8,430 bases of DNA from Syntrophaceae bacterium (GCA_030619435.1 JAUXBI010000063.1:1-8430); one strand, 5' to 3'. Numbered from the stretch's first letter, positions 1 to 5,979 are shown. Notes: a model not told the origin generated them from the sequence alone. A program made the numbers and translations.

Positions 1-916
1 TCAATACATACGACCGGAAATTATCGGTTTTGTCATAGGAGCACTCATCGCCGCATACCTCTTCAAGGAATATCGTCCCCGTCTCGGCTCCGCTCCCATT
101 GTGCGTTTTGTACTGGGCGCCTTTGCCATGATCGGCGCGCTTGTTTTTCTGGGATGTCCCTGGCGAGCGGCGCTGCGTCTGGCCGGTGGCGACGGAAATG
201 CCATTCTCGGTCTCCTGGGACTGATATTCGGCATCTGGGTCGGAACACTTTTTCTTAAAAAGGGTTTCAATCTGGGACGCACCCAGACTACTCATGTCGC
301 GGCGGGATGGATGCTGCCACTTATAATGCTTGGCTTTCTGGCCCTGCTCATTGCCTTCCCGCAGATTGAAGGTCAAAACAGAAGCGGCGTTCTCTTTTAC
401 AGCCTGAAAGGTCCCGGTTTCATGCATGCGCCCCTTCTTATTTCTCTGGGAATAGGCCTTGCTATAGGATTTCTGGCACAGCGAAGCCGGTTTTGCACTA
501 TGGGGGCTTTTCGGGATTTTATTCTCTTTCGTCAAAATCATCTTCTCTCAGGATTCATAGCACTTGTTGCCGCCGCCTTTGTCACCAACCTCATCGTCGG
601 GCAGTTTCACCCGGGATTTAAAGGTCAGCCTGTCGCCCATACAATGCATATATGGAACTTTGCGGGAATGGCTCTGTCCGGTCTTGCTTTTGCTCTTGCC
701 GGTGGATGTCCCGGACGTCAACTTTTTCTGTCCGGCGAGGGTGACGGGGATGCTGCCGTTTTTGTGATGGGAATGATCGTCGGGGCGGGATTCGCCCACA
801 ATTTTGGCTTGGCCAGCTCTCCAAAAGGAGTTGGCCCTTACGGAATCGAGGCAGTAATTATTGGCCTGATAGTATGTCTGCTTATCGGTTTTACAATGAG
901 AAAGAGAATTGCATAA
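1..916 (+). CDS. yedE: YedE-family selenium transporter (FdhT-like), 5' truncated by window
   Basis: This is the 3' part of a polytopic inner-membrane protein; the reading frame is open from base 2 and gives 304 residues. It belongs to the YeeE/YedE (DUF395) family, whose members carry thiosulfate or, in the YedE/FdhT branch, are linked to selenium use. Two related motifs are visible, GCPWRAALRLAGGDGNA near residues 51-67 and GGCPGRQLFLSGEGDGDA near 234-251, consistent with the internal duplication of the family. The third family cysteine lies in RSRFCTMGAFRD (Cys about 165 of the fragment); with Cys 52 and Cys 236 these are the likely chalcogen relay residues. Several hydrophobic helices separate them. 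E. coli YedE is about 400 residues, so roughly the first 100 are probably missing. The yedF-like gene follows after 10 nt, which supports a selenium rather than a thiosulfate role; the substrate itself is inferred. Confidence 0.9.
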   Translation, partial: QYIRPEIIGFVIGALIAAYLFKEYRPRLGSAPIVRFVLGAFAMIGALVFLGCPWRAALRLAGGDGNAILGLLGLIFGIWVGTLFLKKGFNLGRTQTTHVAAGWMLPLIMLGFLALLIAFPQIEGQNRSGVLFYSLKGPGFMHAPLLISLGIGLAIGFLAQRSRFCTMGAFRDFILFRQNHLLSGFIALVAAAFVTNLIVGQFHPGFKGQPVAHTMHIWNFAGMALSGLAFALAGGCPGRQLFLSGEGDGDAAVFVMGMIVGAGFAHNFGLASSPKGVGPYGIEAVIIGLIVCLLIGFTMRKRIA

Positions 917-926
917 GGAGTAAAAT

Positions 927-1145
927 ATGAATATAAAAATTGATGCGCGAGGACTTTCCTGCCCGCAACCCGTTTTAATGACACTGGATGAGATTAAAGC
1001 GGGAAAGACAAGCGAGATCGAGATTCTGGTGGATACGGACACATCTCAAGAGAATGTCTCGCGGGCCGCCACAAGTCAGGGCTGGAAAGTAGCAGATGTC
1101 AGTGAAGAAGGTGACGAGTACAAGATCACCATAAGAAAGGATTAG
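927..1145 (+). CDS. yedF: TusA/YedF-like sulfur/selenium carrier protein
   Basis: A 72-residue protein of the TusA (SirA/YedF) family. The N-terminal pattern DARGLSCPQPVLMT contains the family's CPxP signature with the candidate persulfide or selenide-carrying Cys12, followed by the usual two-layer alpha/beta sequence ending in a charged strand. Length is that of a single TusA domain; many selenium-linked YedF proteins are longer and carry a DUF3343-like second domain, which here is encoded by the next gene. The start is fixed by AGGAG at 916-920, which overlaps the stop codon of the transporter and lies 6 nt before the ATG. The adjacent YedE transporter and DUF3343 protein suggest it receives the imported species and passes it on; whether it carries selenium or sulfur cannot be decided from sequence. 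Confidence 0.9.
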   Translation: MNIKIDARGLSCPQPVLMTLDEIKAGKTSEIEILVDTDTSQENVSRAATSQGWKVADVSEEGDEYKITIRKD

Positions 1146-1147
1146 CT

Positions 1148-1696
1148 GTGTCTTTTTTTGGGTTTTTCAACGGTAAACGACAGGGGGCGCCGGGTGATAA
1201 TGGAAACGCCGATCGTGGTATTATGGTATTTGAAAATACCAGCGAGGTTATCCAGGCGGAAAATGTCCTGAAAAGAGAAGGATGGGAAGTCCGGGTCATG
1301 GGACCGCCTCCTGAGATTCAAAGCGGTTGTGATCTGATCATCGAGTTCCCACTTATCGAAGAGCTGAATATTCTCAGAACTCTTGAGGGAGAGGGGATTC
1401 CGCCCCTGGAGATGGTTTCCATAACAAGCCCCCTCCTTCAACCGGTGGATCTCTTTCATGTCAAGGATTTTGGTGAATACATTATGGTCCGGGCGGCTAA
1501 CATGAAACTGACCGTTGAAAAAGCTACCGGAAATATTGTGAATGTTTCCGGTGGTGGTTGTCCGGATGTTCCTTACCTGGCCTGTGAGATGGTGGGCAAA
1601 ACGCTTGCCGATGCACCCAGTCCACGTGAAATAGGACATACCCTCTGCGGATATGCCCTGCAGTTGGCCTATGAGGAGGTAAAACGCCGGTGTTAG
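1148..1696 (+). CDS. DUF3343 (putative Se/S carrier-like) protein with Cys-rich tail
   Basis: A 182-residue protein starting at GTG, 2 nt after the yedF stop, with AAAGGA at 1136-1141 as ribosome binding site. Residues about 24-92 match the DUF3343 pattern (putative Se/S carrier protein-like): a strand, EVIQAENVLKREGWEVRVM, then PPPEIQSGCDLIIEF with the conserved Cys61. Residues about 107-182 form a second part with Cys138 in SGGGCPD, Cys146, Cys167, and Cys182 as the very last residue. Stand-alone DUF3343 proteins are usually only about 80-100 residues, so the tail is an addition. No membrane segment or signal peptide is seen, so it is probably cytosolic. Its place between YedF and a kinase-fold protein points to chalcogen handling; the exact step is unknown. 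Its last 7 nt overlap the next gene, implying coupled translation. Confidence 0.8.
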   Translation: MSFFGFFNGKRQGAPGDNGNADRGIMVFENTSEVIQAENVLKREGWEVRVMGPPPEIQSGCDLIIEFPLIEELNILRTLEGEGIPPLEMVSITSPLLQPVDLFHVKDFGEYIMVRAANMKLTVEKATGNIVNVSGGGCPDVPYLACEMVGKTLADAPSPREIGHTLCGYALQLAYEEVKRRC

Positions 1697-2553
1697 CCAT
1701 AGCAGGAACAGTACCCTCCGAAGGTTTCCCACTTGTAGATGGGAAAATCACAATGGTGGATAATGAAATCCGAATAGACAATAGACGCGTATCCGTAAAC
1801 CGGGGAACACCTGCCCTGATGGCGGCGGCAATCAAAACCGCGGAAACACTCAGTCAACCGGCGCCCTTCGGATATCTGGTCGGAGATACAGGTCTGGGAA
1901 AAGGAAGCCGGAACCTTTACAAATATTTAACCGACCATTTGCCTCATTCTATTTTACAAACAATGACATTTCATTACCTGCAGCCCATCGTTCACTGGCA
2001 CAAACGCCTGCAGCAGGTCATATATGAGATCAAAGAACGGCCTATTTTGATAGCCGATGCGGGATTTATGTATGTGGCAAAGATGAGCGGAGAAGCCCCG
2101 ATGTACGATCTCTTTACGCCTGACATCGGGGAACTGGCCTTTCTGGCGGATGAAAAGGCGCCCCATCCTTTCTATACACGCGGATTTATCCTGCATGATG
2201 AAAACCGCGTCCCCGACCTGATTGCCCGTGCATATGATCACAACAATGCTTCACGTTTTCTCCTTGTCAAAGGAAAGCAGGATTGCCTGGCCAGCCGGCA
2301 GGGCATACTGGAAACCGTAGATAGTCCTGTGGAGGAGGCCCTTGAAGCCATGGGAGGTACCGGTGATACCCTGACGGGCATTGTTTCAGCCCTGATCGAT
2401 TCGGGAATGTCAATCCCGGAAGCGGCAGTAGTGGCAATGAAGGCAAATCGACTGGCCGGCTTTTATGCGAAACCGACACCGGCAACACAGGTTATAGAAA
2501 TTATTCAACACATCCCGAAAGCGTTATCGGAAATCCTTAAAAAAAGAGGTTGA
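1690..2553 (+). CDS. NAD(P)H-hydrate dehydratase / ribokinase-fold protein in Se operon
   Basis: A 287-residue protein starting at GTG, overlapping the previous gene by 7 nt; AGGAGGT at 1674-1680 lies 9 nt upstream and fixes the start. The sequence resembles the C-terminal YjeF (NNRD, ADP/ATP-dependent NAD(P)H-hydrate dehydratase) family of the ribokinase superfamily: a nucleotide-fold strand GYLVGDTGLGKGSR at 61-74, TPDIGELAFLAD at 143-154 (compare TPHPGE in NNRD), FLLVKGKQDCLAS at 190-202, and the anion-hole/catalytic motif MGGTGDTLTGIVSAL at 221-235. The first 50 residues or so, with NRGTPALMAAAIK, are not typical of NNRD. No YjeF N-terminal epimerase domain is attached. Because it is translationally coupled to the DUF3343 gene, it may act on a small molecule in selenium metabolism rather than repair NADHX; that is inference. 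An alternative is a sugar-kinase-like enzyme. Confidence 0.75.
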   Translation: MLAIAGTVPSEGFPLVDGKITMVDNEIRIDNRRVSVNRGTPALMAAAIKTAETLSQPAPFGYLVGDTGLGKGSRNLYKYLTDHLPHSILQTMTFHYLQPIVHWHKRLQQVIYEIKERPILIADAGFMYVAKMSGEAPMYDLFTPDIGELAFLADEKAPHPFYTRGFILHDENRVPDLIARAYDHNNASRFLLVKGKQDCLASRQGILETVDSPVEEALEAMGGTGDTLTGIVSALIDSGMSIPEAAVVAMKANRLAGFYAKPTPATQVIEIIQHIPKALSEILKKRG

Positions 2554-2556
2554 AAC

Positions 2557-2810
2557 ATGTCGAAAAAAGAAAACTATGTTCATCCTGAAATGACAGTTCT
2601 GATCATTTAAATATTTTAGACCCGTTACCGCCATATCCTGCTGAATACGTTGACCTTATCAAGCAAATTCAGGGGATCCTGAACGAAGGATCTCCCTACG
2701 CGCAAAGGCTTGAATTGCGTGTCAACGAAATCCACGAAAAGATGAAAATTGATATGGAAACACAGAAACAACTTGACAAATTGGAGGAAACGACTAAAAA
2801 GACAGGGTAA
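2557..2810 (+). pseudogene. Small gene with a one-base frameshift (about 84 codons if repaired)
   Basis: An ATG at 2557 sits 6 nt after AGAGGT (2545-2550) and 3 nt beyond the previous stop, so it looks like the last gene of the selenium operon. It reads MSKKENYVHPEMTVLII and stops at 2608-2610. The -1 frame is open from 2589 to the TAA at 2808-2810, and encodes LDPLPPYPAEYVDLIKQIQ followed by a highly charged helical stretch ending KLEETTKKTG. Adding one base after position 2601 (CTG-GAT instead of CTGATC) would join them as HPEMTVLDHLNILDPL, a smooth sequence of 84 codons. The C-terminal half looks like an amphipathic or coiled-coil helix. The N-terminal HPEMTVL recalls the start of DUF1858 proteins, but the rest does not match that family as I know it. 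I do not recognise the product. A sequencing error is possible. Confidence 0.6.
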
Positions 2811-2871
2811 TTATGCGCCGAGTCCGGCTTGATCATTAAACCGTTTCAAATAATCTGAGGGAAAAGCGATA

Positions 2872-3543
2872 ATGGGAAAAGAGCATATCTATGAATTAAC
2901 AAAGAGTCATCATCAACTTGATGTTGACGATGACTCCGATCTGATATTGCGTTACAATCTACCTTTTATTATAGATAGATCTATCCAAGAGTTTCAGGGG
3001 ATGGCTTCAGTTATTATTTATGACGGAATCATTGATGATAATGAAATCGAAATGATAACATTGTGGCTTGAAAAACACCGGGAAATCTGTGATCAATGGC
3101 CCTTATCTGAACTACAAGCCCTGATCCGGAACATATTAAAAGATGATATTATAACGTTGGATGAACGCGAAGAATTGCTGTCTTTTCTCTCCAGTTTAGC
3201 AAGTACCACTCCTGATGATCGAACTGTTGTGTCTAATATATTTACAGAAAATGTTATTCCGGAATTCAAAGATAAAGCCTTCCTATTCACAGGCAAATTA
3301 CAGTTCGGCACTCGTCGGAAAGCTCAGGCGGAAGTCATTAAAAGAGGTGGAAGTTGTCCGAATCAATATCATTCCAAAAAAGTAGACTACCTCGTAGTCG
3401 GTCAGCTTGGTCAGAATGCGTGGAAATTCAGCCGGTTCGGAAGAAAAATTGAGTACTGCATCAACGATATTGAAAATGGAAACACAAGCGCCGCCATAAT
3501 CAGGGAAAAGACCTTCATTGAGGCGGTTATAGGAACTTCATAG
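2872..3543 (+). CDS. BRCT-domain protein with TerB-like N-terminal region
   Basis: A 223-residue protein. Residues about 133-223 are a BRCT domain of the type found at the end of bacterial NAD-dependent DNA ligase: KAFLFTGKLQFGTRRKAQ, then GGS, VDYLVVGQLGQNAWKFSRFGRKI and a final IIREKTFIEAV helix. The conserved FTGKL, the Gly pair at 159-160, YLVVG and the Trp at 184 are all present. There is no ligase catalytic domain. The N-terminal part (about 40-112) has two similar segments, DGIIDDNEIEMITLWLEKH and DDIITLDEREELLSFLSSL, resembling the acidic helix pairs of TerB-like domains. BRCT modules bind DNA ends or phosphorylated peptides, so a role in DNA metabolism, mobile-element or stress response is plausible but unproven. 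A weak purine-rich stretch GAGGGAAAAG precedes the ATG. It lies in an AT-rich accessory block. Confidence 0.8.
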   Translation: MGKEHIYELTKSHHQLDVDDDSDLILRYNLPFIIDRSIQEFQGMASVIIYDGIIDDNEIEMITLWLEKHREICDQWPLSELQALIRNILKDDIITLDEREELLSFLSSLASTTPDDRTVVSNIFTENVIPEFKDKAFLFTGKLQFGTRRKAQAEVIKRGGSCPNQYHSKKVDYLVVGQLGQNAWKFSRFGRKIEYCINDIENGNTSAAIIREKTFIEAVIGTS

Positions 3544-3563
3544 TATAAACATCCGGAGACAAA

Positions 3564-4196
3564 ATGAAAAAATTCATTCTCCTCATAATTGCCGTCATAT
3601 TCTTGGCATCCTGCGCCACCACGCCACCAGCACCATCACGATTTGAAAAGGGTTTTTATATTTATCCCAAGCATGAATTTGCTGTAAAAACGCCAGAGGG
3701 ATGGCATCAAACAAAAAGGCCTCCCGATTGGATGGGTTCGAGTTTTATGCCAAAACAACACCATCATCTCCGAATAATATTCTTGAACAATACAACCAAT
3801 GGATTCATTTCAATTACCAGTGATAAGGTAAACCGGCCTTATCATATTATGGCAATGAACCCCCACGGCCTCATCAAGTTCCTGGATAAATCCCTGAAAG
3901 AGACGAAAAAAAAGCTCTTGAAAAATCCCACATGCAAGTCTTGTGACTATGAGATTATCAATTTTAACAGGTGGAATGAATTTGCAACATTTTCAACTGT
4001 ATTTTTAAACCTGAAATCTATCATAAAAGGCTATATGTATAGTTGTTGTGAAGATGACGCGTGTATCCTAACATTTAATATGGTATCAACAGAGGAAAAT
4101 TACATTACAAATATATCTGCCTTTTATTCAGTCGTTAATTCGTTTCAAGACAATCCTTTTTATAAACACTATTTCAACAAGCAAGGGGCAGAATGA
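3564..4196 (+). CDS. Lipoprotein, first of a tandem paralogous pair
   Basis: A 210-residue predicted lipoprotein. It has a charged start (MKK), a hydrophobic core and lipobox LASC with the lipidated Cys17; residue +2 is Ala, which in Gram-negative bacteria favours export to the outer membrane. The mature part begins with a short Pro-rich linker and then FYIYPKHEFAVKTPEGW, shared with the next gene. Later come a Lys-rich helix near 105-122, a CKSC motif at 124-127, and YSCCEDDACIL at 159-169, which give candidate disulfide or metal-binding cysteines. GGAG at 3554-3557 lies 6 nt before the ATG. The next gene overlaps by 4 nt, so the two are co-translated. I do not recognise a named family; the domain after the signal resembles small envelope proteins that start with a surface-exposed beta segment. 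Function unknown. Confidence 0.8.
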   Translation: MKKFILLIIAVIFLASCATTPPAPSRFEKGFYIYPKHEFAVKTPEGWHQTKRPPDWMGSSFMPKQHHHLRIIFLNNTTNGFISITSDKVNRPYHIMAMNPHGLIKFLDKSLKETKKKLLKNPTCKSCDYEIINFNRWNEFATFSTVFLNLKSIIKGYMYSCCEDDACILTFNMVSTEENYITNISAFYSVVNSFQDNPFYKHYFNKQGAE

Positions 4197-4810
4197 AGAG
4201 ACTCATCATTCTCATAATCACCGCCACCTTCCTGGCATCCTGCGCCACCGCGCCACCTCCCAGAACCGAAAAAGGTTATTATATATTCCCCAAACATGAA
4301 TTTTCGGTCAAGATGCCTGTTGATTGGAAGCATACAACCAAAATCCCGGTATGGATAAAACCCTTCGTTCCTCAGGACGTAAGAAGTAAGACAAGAACGA
4401 TGTACTTTAACAACAACACAATAGGCATGATCATAATAAGCAGCGATAAATCAATCTGGGCACGAGATCCTCTTATCGTTGATCCAGAAGAGTATCGAAA
4501 AAATATAAAAAATCTCTTCGAAAAAAAGAAAAAGAATTTTGAGAAAAAACCAGAATGTATCAGCTACAATTATGAATTGGTCTCAAATGACGAATTCGAT
4601 GAAGACGCATATATGGTGAATGATTTAATGAAAATGAGGACTATCACAAAATACTTTGTGTATGACTGTTGTGAAGATGATACCTGCATAATTCAAATTA
4701 CCATGGTATCAGAAGAGAATAATCTTAGCAAAAACAAGCCTGCGTTTAACATGATCGTTAAATCATTTAAGAATAATCCATATTATTCACACACTATCGG
4801 ATACTGGTAA
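4193..4810 (+). CDS. Lipoprotein, second of a tandem paralogous pair
   Basis: A 205-residue predicted lipoprotein paralogous to its upstream neighbour. Signal and lipobox are again LASC with Cys17, followed by ATAPPP and YYIFPKHEFSVKMPVDW. The C-terminal motif YDCCEDDTCII at 157-167 matches YSCCEDDACIL of the first copy, and both end with a similar KSFKNNPYY / NSFQDNPFY segment. Unlike copy one it has only one cysteine (Cys122) where the CKSC pair stands. The ATGA overlap (ATG 4193-4195, TGA 4194-4196) and AAGGGG at 4183-4188 show tight coupling. A 17-base stretch over the lipobox is identical in both copies (3604-3620 and 4233-4249), whereas the rest has diverged widely, so the duplication is old and the lipobox DNA is conserved or by chance similar. 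Likely an envelope protein working with copy one; function unknown. Confidence 0.8.
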   Translation: MKRLIILIITATFLASCATAPPPRTEKGYYIFPKHEFSVKMPVDWKHTTKIPVWIKPFVPQDVRSKTRTMYFNNNTIGMIIISSDKSIWARDPLIVDPEEYRKNIKNLFEKKKKNFEKKPECISYNYELVSNDEFDEDAYMVNDLMKMRTITKYFVYDCCEDDTCIIQITMVSEENNLSKNKPAFNMIVKSFKNNPYYSHTIGYW

Positions 4811-4949
4811 TCCCTGGTGGAGCATCCGCAAATAAAAGGAACATCAATCACCCGTGGAGATCCGGGAATTGACGCGGAAGGATCATGAAATATGGAGGCA
4901 CGGCAACAACACCAGGAACAAAAAAAACGACAGGAAAAATAAACTATTC

Positions 4950-4972
4950 CCATGGTAAAACGATGCTTGACA
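4950..4972 (+). repeat. Direct repeat copy 1 (CCATGGTAAAA...CTTGACA)
   Basis: CCATGGTAAAA, a 5-nt variable stretch and CTTGACA. The same arrangement, one base shorter in the variable part, recurs at 5055-5076, about 105 bp downstream. The TTGACA at 4967-4972 is a perfect sigma-70 -35 hexamer, and TATAAG at 4988-4993 could be its -10 at a short 15-nt spacing, so the repeat may carry promoter elements. Confidence 0.5.
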
Positions 4973-4977
4973 TATGG

Positions 4978-5043
4978 TAATAGAACATATAAGAAGGTTA
5001 ACCTTTCCGAGAGGTTGAACCGATAGGAAGTTATATGTGATTA
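4978..5043 (+). repeat. Long imperfect inverted repeat / potential RNA hairpin
   Basis: Three nested arms pair in order. TAAT (4978-4981) pairs with ATTA (5040-5043), ACATATAA (4985-4992) with TTATATGT (5031-5038), and GGTTAACCT (4996-5004) with AGGTTgAACC (5012-5021, one bulged G), leaving a 7-nt loop. An asymmetric internal loop (3 against 9 nt) separates the middle and inner arms. The left inner arm is itself within the 12-nt palindrome AAGGTTAACCTT (4994-5005). No T-run follows, so it is not an ordinary terminator. It could be an operator, a cruciform, or a structured RNA. Confidence 0.6.
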
Positions 5044-5054
5044 GTTGCAGCCAG

Positions 5055-5076
5055 CCATGGTAAAAAAGTCTTGACA
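5055..5076 (+). repeat. Direct repeat copy 2 (CCATGGTAAAA...CTTGACA)
   Basis: Second copy of the repeat at 4950-4972, with a 4-nt instead of a 5-nt variable part before CTTGACA. The two copies flank the hairpin at 4978-5043. The TTGACA here (5071-5076) has no well-placed -10: TATAGG starts only 14 nt later. Confidence 0.5.
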
Positions 5077-5111
5077 CAGCCGATTATATGTATAGGGTAA
5101 ACAATTAAGAA

Positions 5112-5141
5112 TTGGCTTGGCGACATTAGATCAACTATAAT
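5112..5141 (+). promoter_or_regulatory. Probable sigma-70 promoter of hicBA with overlapping inverted repeat
   Basis: TTGGCT (5112-5117), an 18-nt spacer and a perfect TATAAT (5136-5141). Transcription would begin near 5148, about 25 nt before the preferred hicB start. The small inverted repeat CAATT-aag-AATTG (5102-5114) touches the -35 box and could be an operator half-site pair. The position argues against an ATG start at 5152, which would leave almost no leader. Confidence 0.6.
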
Positions 5142-5172
5142 TCCTTTTATTATGGAGAAGGGGGTGGGAATT

Positions 5173-5508
5173 ATGAGGAGGTATCTTCAGAACAGTTTAT
5201 TGCTTAGGTGTTATGGGTATAAAACAGATGCTCGTTGGTATGGCGTATGCATCGATTTAAACCTTGCCATAGAGGCCGATAACATAACAGAGCTAAAAAA
5301 GAAAATGAGTGAGGTCATCGAAACCTACATTGATACGGTTATTGATACAGAAGATAAAGATTCTATCCCTGATCTTCTTTCTCGAAGTGCACCTCTGAAA
5401 GACTGGGTTCTTTATTATCTAATCAAAACCGCCTGCATTACAAAACACATTCATGGCAAAATCACATTCAAGAAATCTCTTCCATTTCAGATTGCACATA
5501 ATTATTGA
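5173..5508 (+). CDS. hicB: HicB-like antitoxin without recognisable DNA-binding domain
   Basis: A 111-residue protein. The segment YGYKTDARWYGVCIDLNLAIEADNITELKKKMSEVIETYID is the degenerate RNase-H-like fold of HicB antitoxins (strand, GVCIDLNLA strand, then a helix). The usual C-terminal HTH or ribbon-helix-helix DNA-binding domain of HicB is not visible; instead the C-terminus reads TEDKDSIPDLLSRSAPLKDWVLYYLIK and a basic tail ending LPFQIAHNY. An in-frame ATG at 5152 exists, but it lacks a ribosome binding site, whereas GGAGAAGGGGGTGGG lies just before the ATG at 5173. The stop TGA (5506-5508) overlaps the hicA ATG as TGATG. The family role is to bind and block the HicA mRNA-cleaving toxin. 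The pairing with hicA is the main support, and regulation without a DNA-binding domain must rely on another factor or on coupling. Confidence 0.75.
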   Translation: MRRYLQNSLLLRCYGYKTDARWYGVCIDLNLAIEADNITELKKKMSEVIETYIDTVIDTEDKDSIPDLLSRSAPLKDWVLYYLIKTACITKHIHGKITFKKSLPFQIAHNY

Positions 5509-5753
5509 TGGGGAAAAATTATCCACCCCTCGATCGTGGACAAGTAGAGAACGTTCTGAAAAATGCAGGTTTTGTGTTTAAGAGACACAAAGGAACCAGC
5601 CATTCCCAGTGGGAAGGATACACAAAAAATGTGCGTCAAATAGTCACAGTTGACCACCTGAAGAGCAAAACAGAAAAATATGGGCCCAAACTCCTGGGAA
5701 AAATGATACAGCAATCTGGTCTAACAAAGGAGCAATTTTATTCATTTTTGTAG
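5508..5753 (+). CDS. hicA: HicA family toxin (mRNA interferase)
   Basis: An 81-residue HicA (YcfA) family toxin, a small double-stranded-RNA-binding-fold ribonuclease that cleaves mRNA and halts growth when free of its antitoxin. It shows the expected order: RGQVENVLKNAGFVFKRHKGTSHSQW with the catalytic His32 in GTSH, then IVTVDH, and a C-terminal helix region EKYGPKLLGKMIQQSGLTKEQFYSFL typical of the family. It appears intact. The gene starts inside the hicB stop (TGATG) with no Shine-Dalgarno sequence of its own, so its translation probably depends on hicB translation, which would favour antitoxin excess. A TTG at 5505 is an alternative start one codon earlier. Gene order is antitoxin first, the reverse of the classical hicA-hicB order but common in this branch. 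Confidence 0.88.
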   Translation: MGKNYPPLDRGQVENVLKNAGFVFKRHKGTSHSQWEGYTKNVRQIVTVDHLKSKTEKYGPKLLGKMIQQSGLTKEQFYSFL

Positions 5754-5838
5754 AACACTATCAAATCTTTTTCCAACCCCCCCTTCGTTTCAATTTCCCA
5801 AAGCGGTAAAATAGCGGTAGAAATAGTTGCTACAAGAA

Positions 5839-5871
5839 AAGGGGTTAAATCACATTAAGACTTAACCCCTT
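5839..5871 (-). terminator. Rho-independent terminator of the tRNA-Thr gene
   Basis: On the minus strand AAGGGGTTAA pairs perfectly with TTAACCCCTT across a 13-nt loop, and the stem is followed by TTCTTG. It begins 7 nt past the tRNA CCA end, so it ends the tRNA transcript. On the plus strand the downstream run is not T-rich, so it is a weaker terminator for hicA. Confidence 0.75.
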
Positions 5872-5878
5872 GATTTAA

Positions 5879-5954
<76 letters not shown>

Positions 5955-5979
5955 TTTTTTCGTGACTCGCAAGGGTGAC

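Larger units (their letters stand above)
4811..5111. other. Non-coding region with hairpin and direct repeats
   Basis: No credible gene is found between the second lipoprotein and the hicBA promoter. The left part (4811-4950) shows only short open frames without good ribosome binding sites and no clear terminator. The right part holds a pair of direct repeats around a long inverted repeat, listed separately. It may be a decayed insertion, a regulatory region of the toxin-antitoxin pair, or a small RNA locus. Confidence 0.5.

Noticed and set aside
1142..1732. Long minus-strand open frame of 196 codons opposite the DUF3343 gene
   Set aside because: A shadow of a well-supported gene on the plus strand; its translation shows no recognisable family.
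2586..2588. TGA as a selenocysteine codon in the frame that is open after 2589, suggested by the selenium context
   Set aside because: There is no start codon with a ribosome site in that frame, while the ATG at 2557 in the other frame has one; a one-base indel explains the data more simply.
2595..2610. Programmed -1 frameshift in the small gene
   Set aside because: No X-XXY-YYZ slippery heptamer in the overlap zone and no evident downstream stimulatory hairpin at the right distance.
2817..2828. GCCG-agtc-CGGC as terminator after the broken gene
   Set aside because: Stem of only 4 bp with no T-run after it on the plus strand.
2829..2854. Promoter for the BRCT gene (TTGATC ... AATAAT)
   Set aside because: The spacer is only 14 nt for the better -10, and the alternative -10 is poor; not enough to call.
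4885..4980. 31-codon frame starting at ATG 4885 after AAGGA
   Set aside because: The purine run is only 2 nt from the ATG, the composition is low-complexity Thr/Lys/Gly, and the frame runs into the repeat region.
5152..5172. Upstream in-frame ATG as hicB start
   Set aside because: No ribosome site before it, and it would lie about 4 nt after the predicted transcription start; the purine-rich run in this stretch serves the ATG at 5173.
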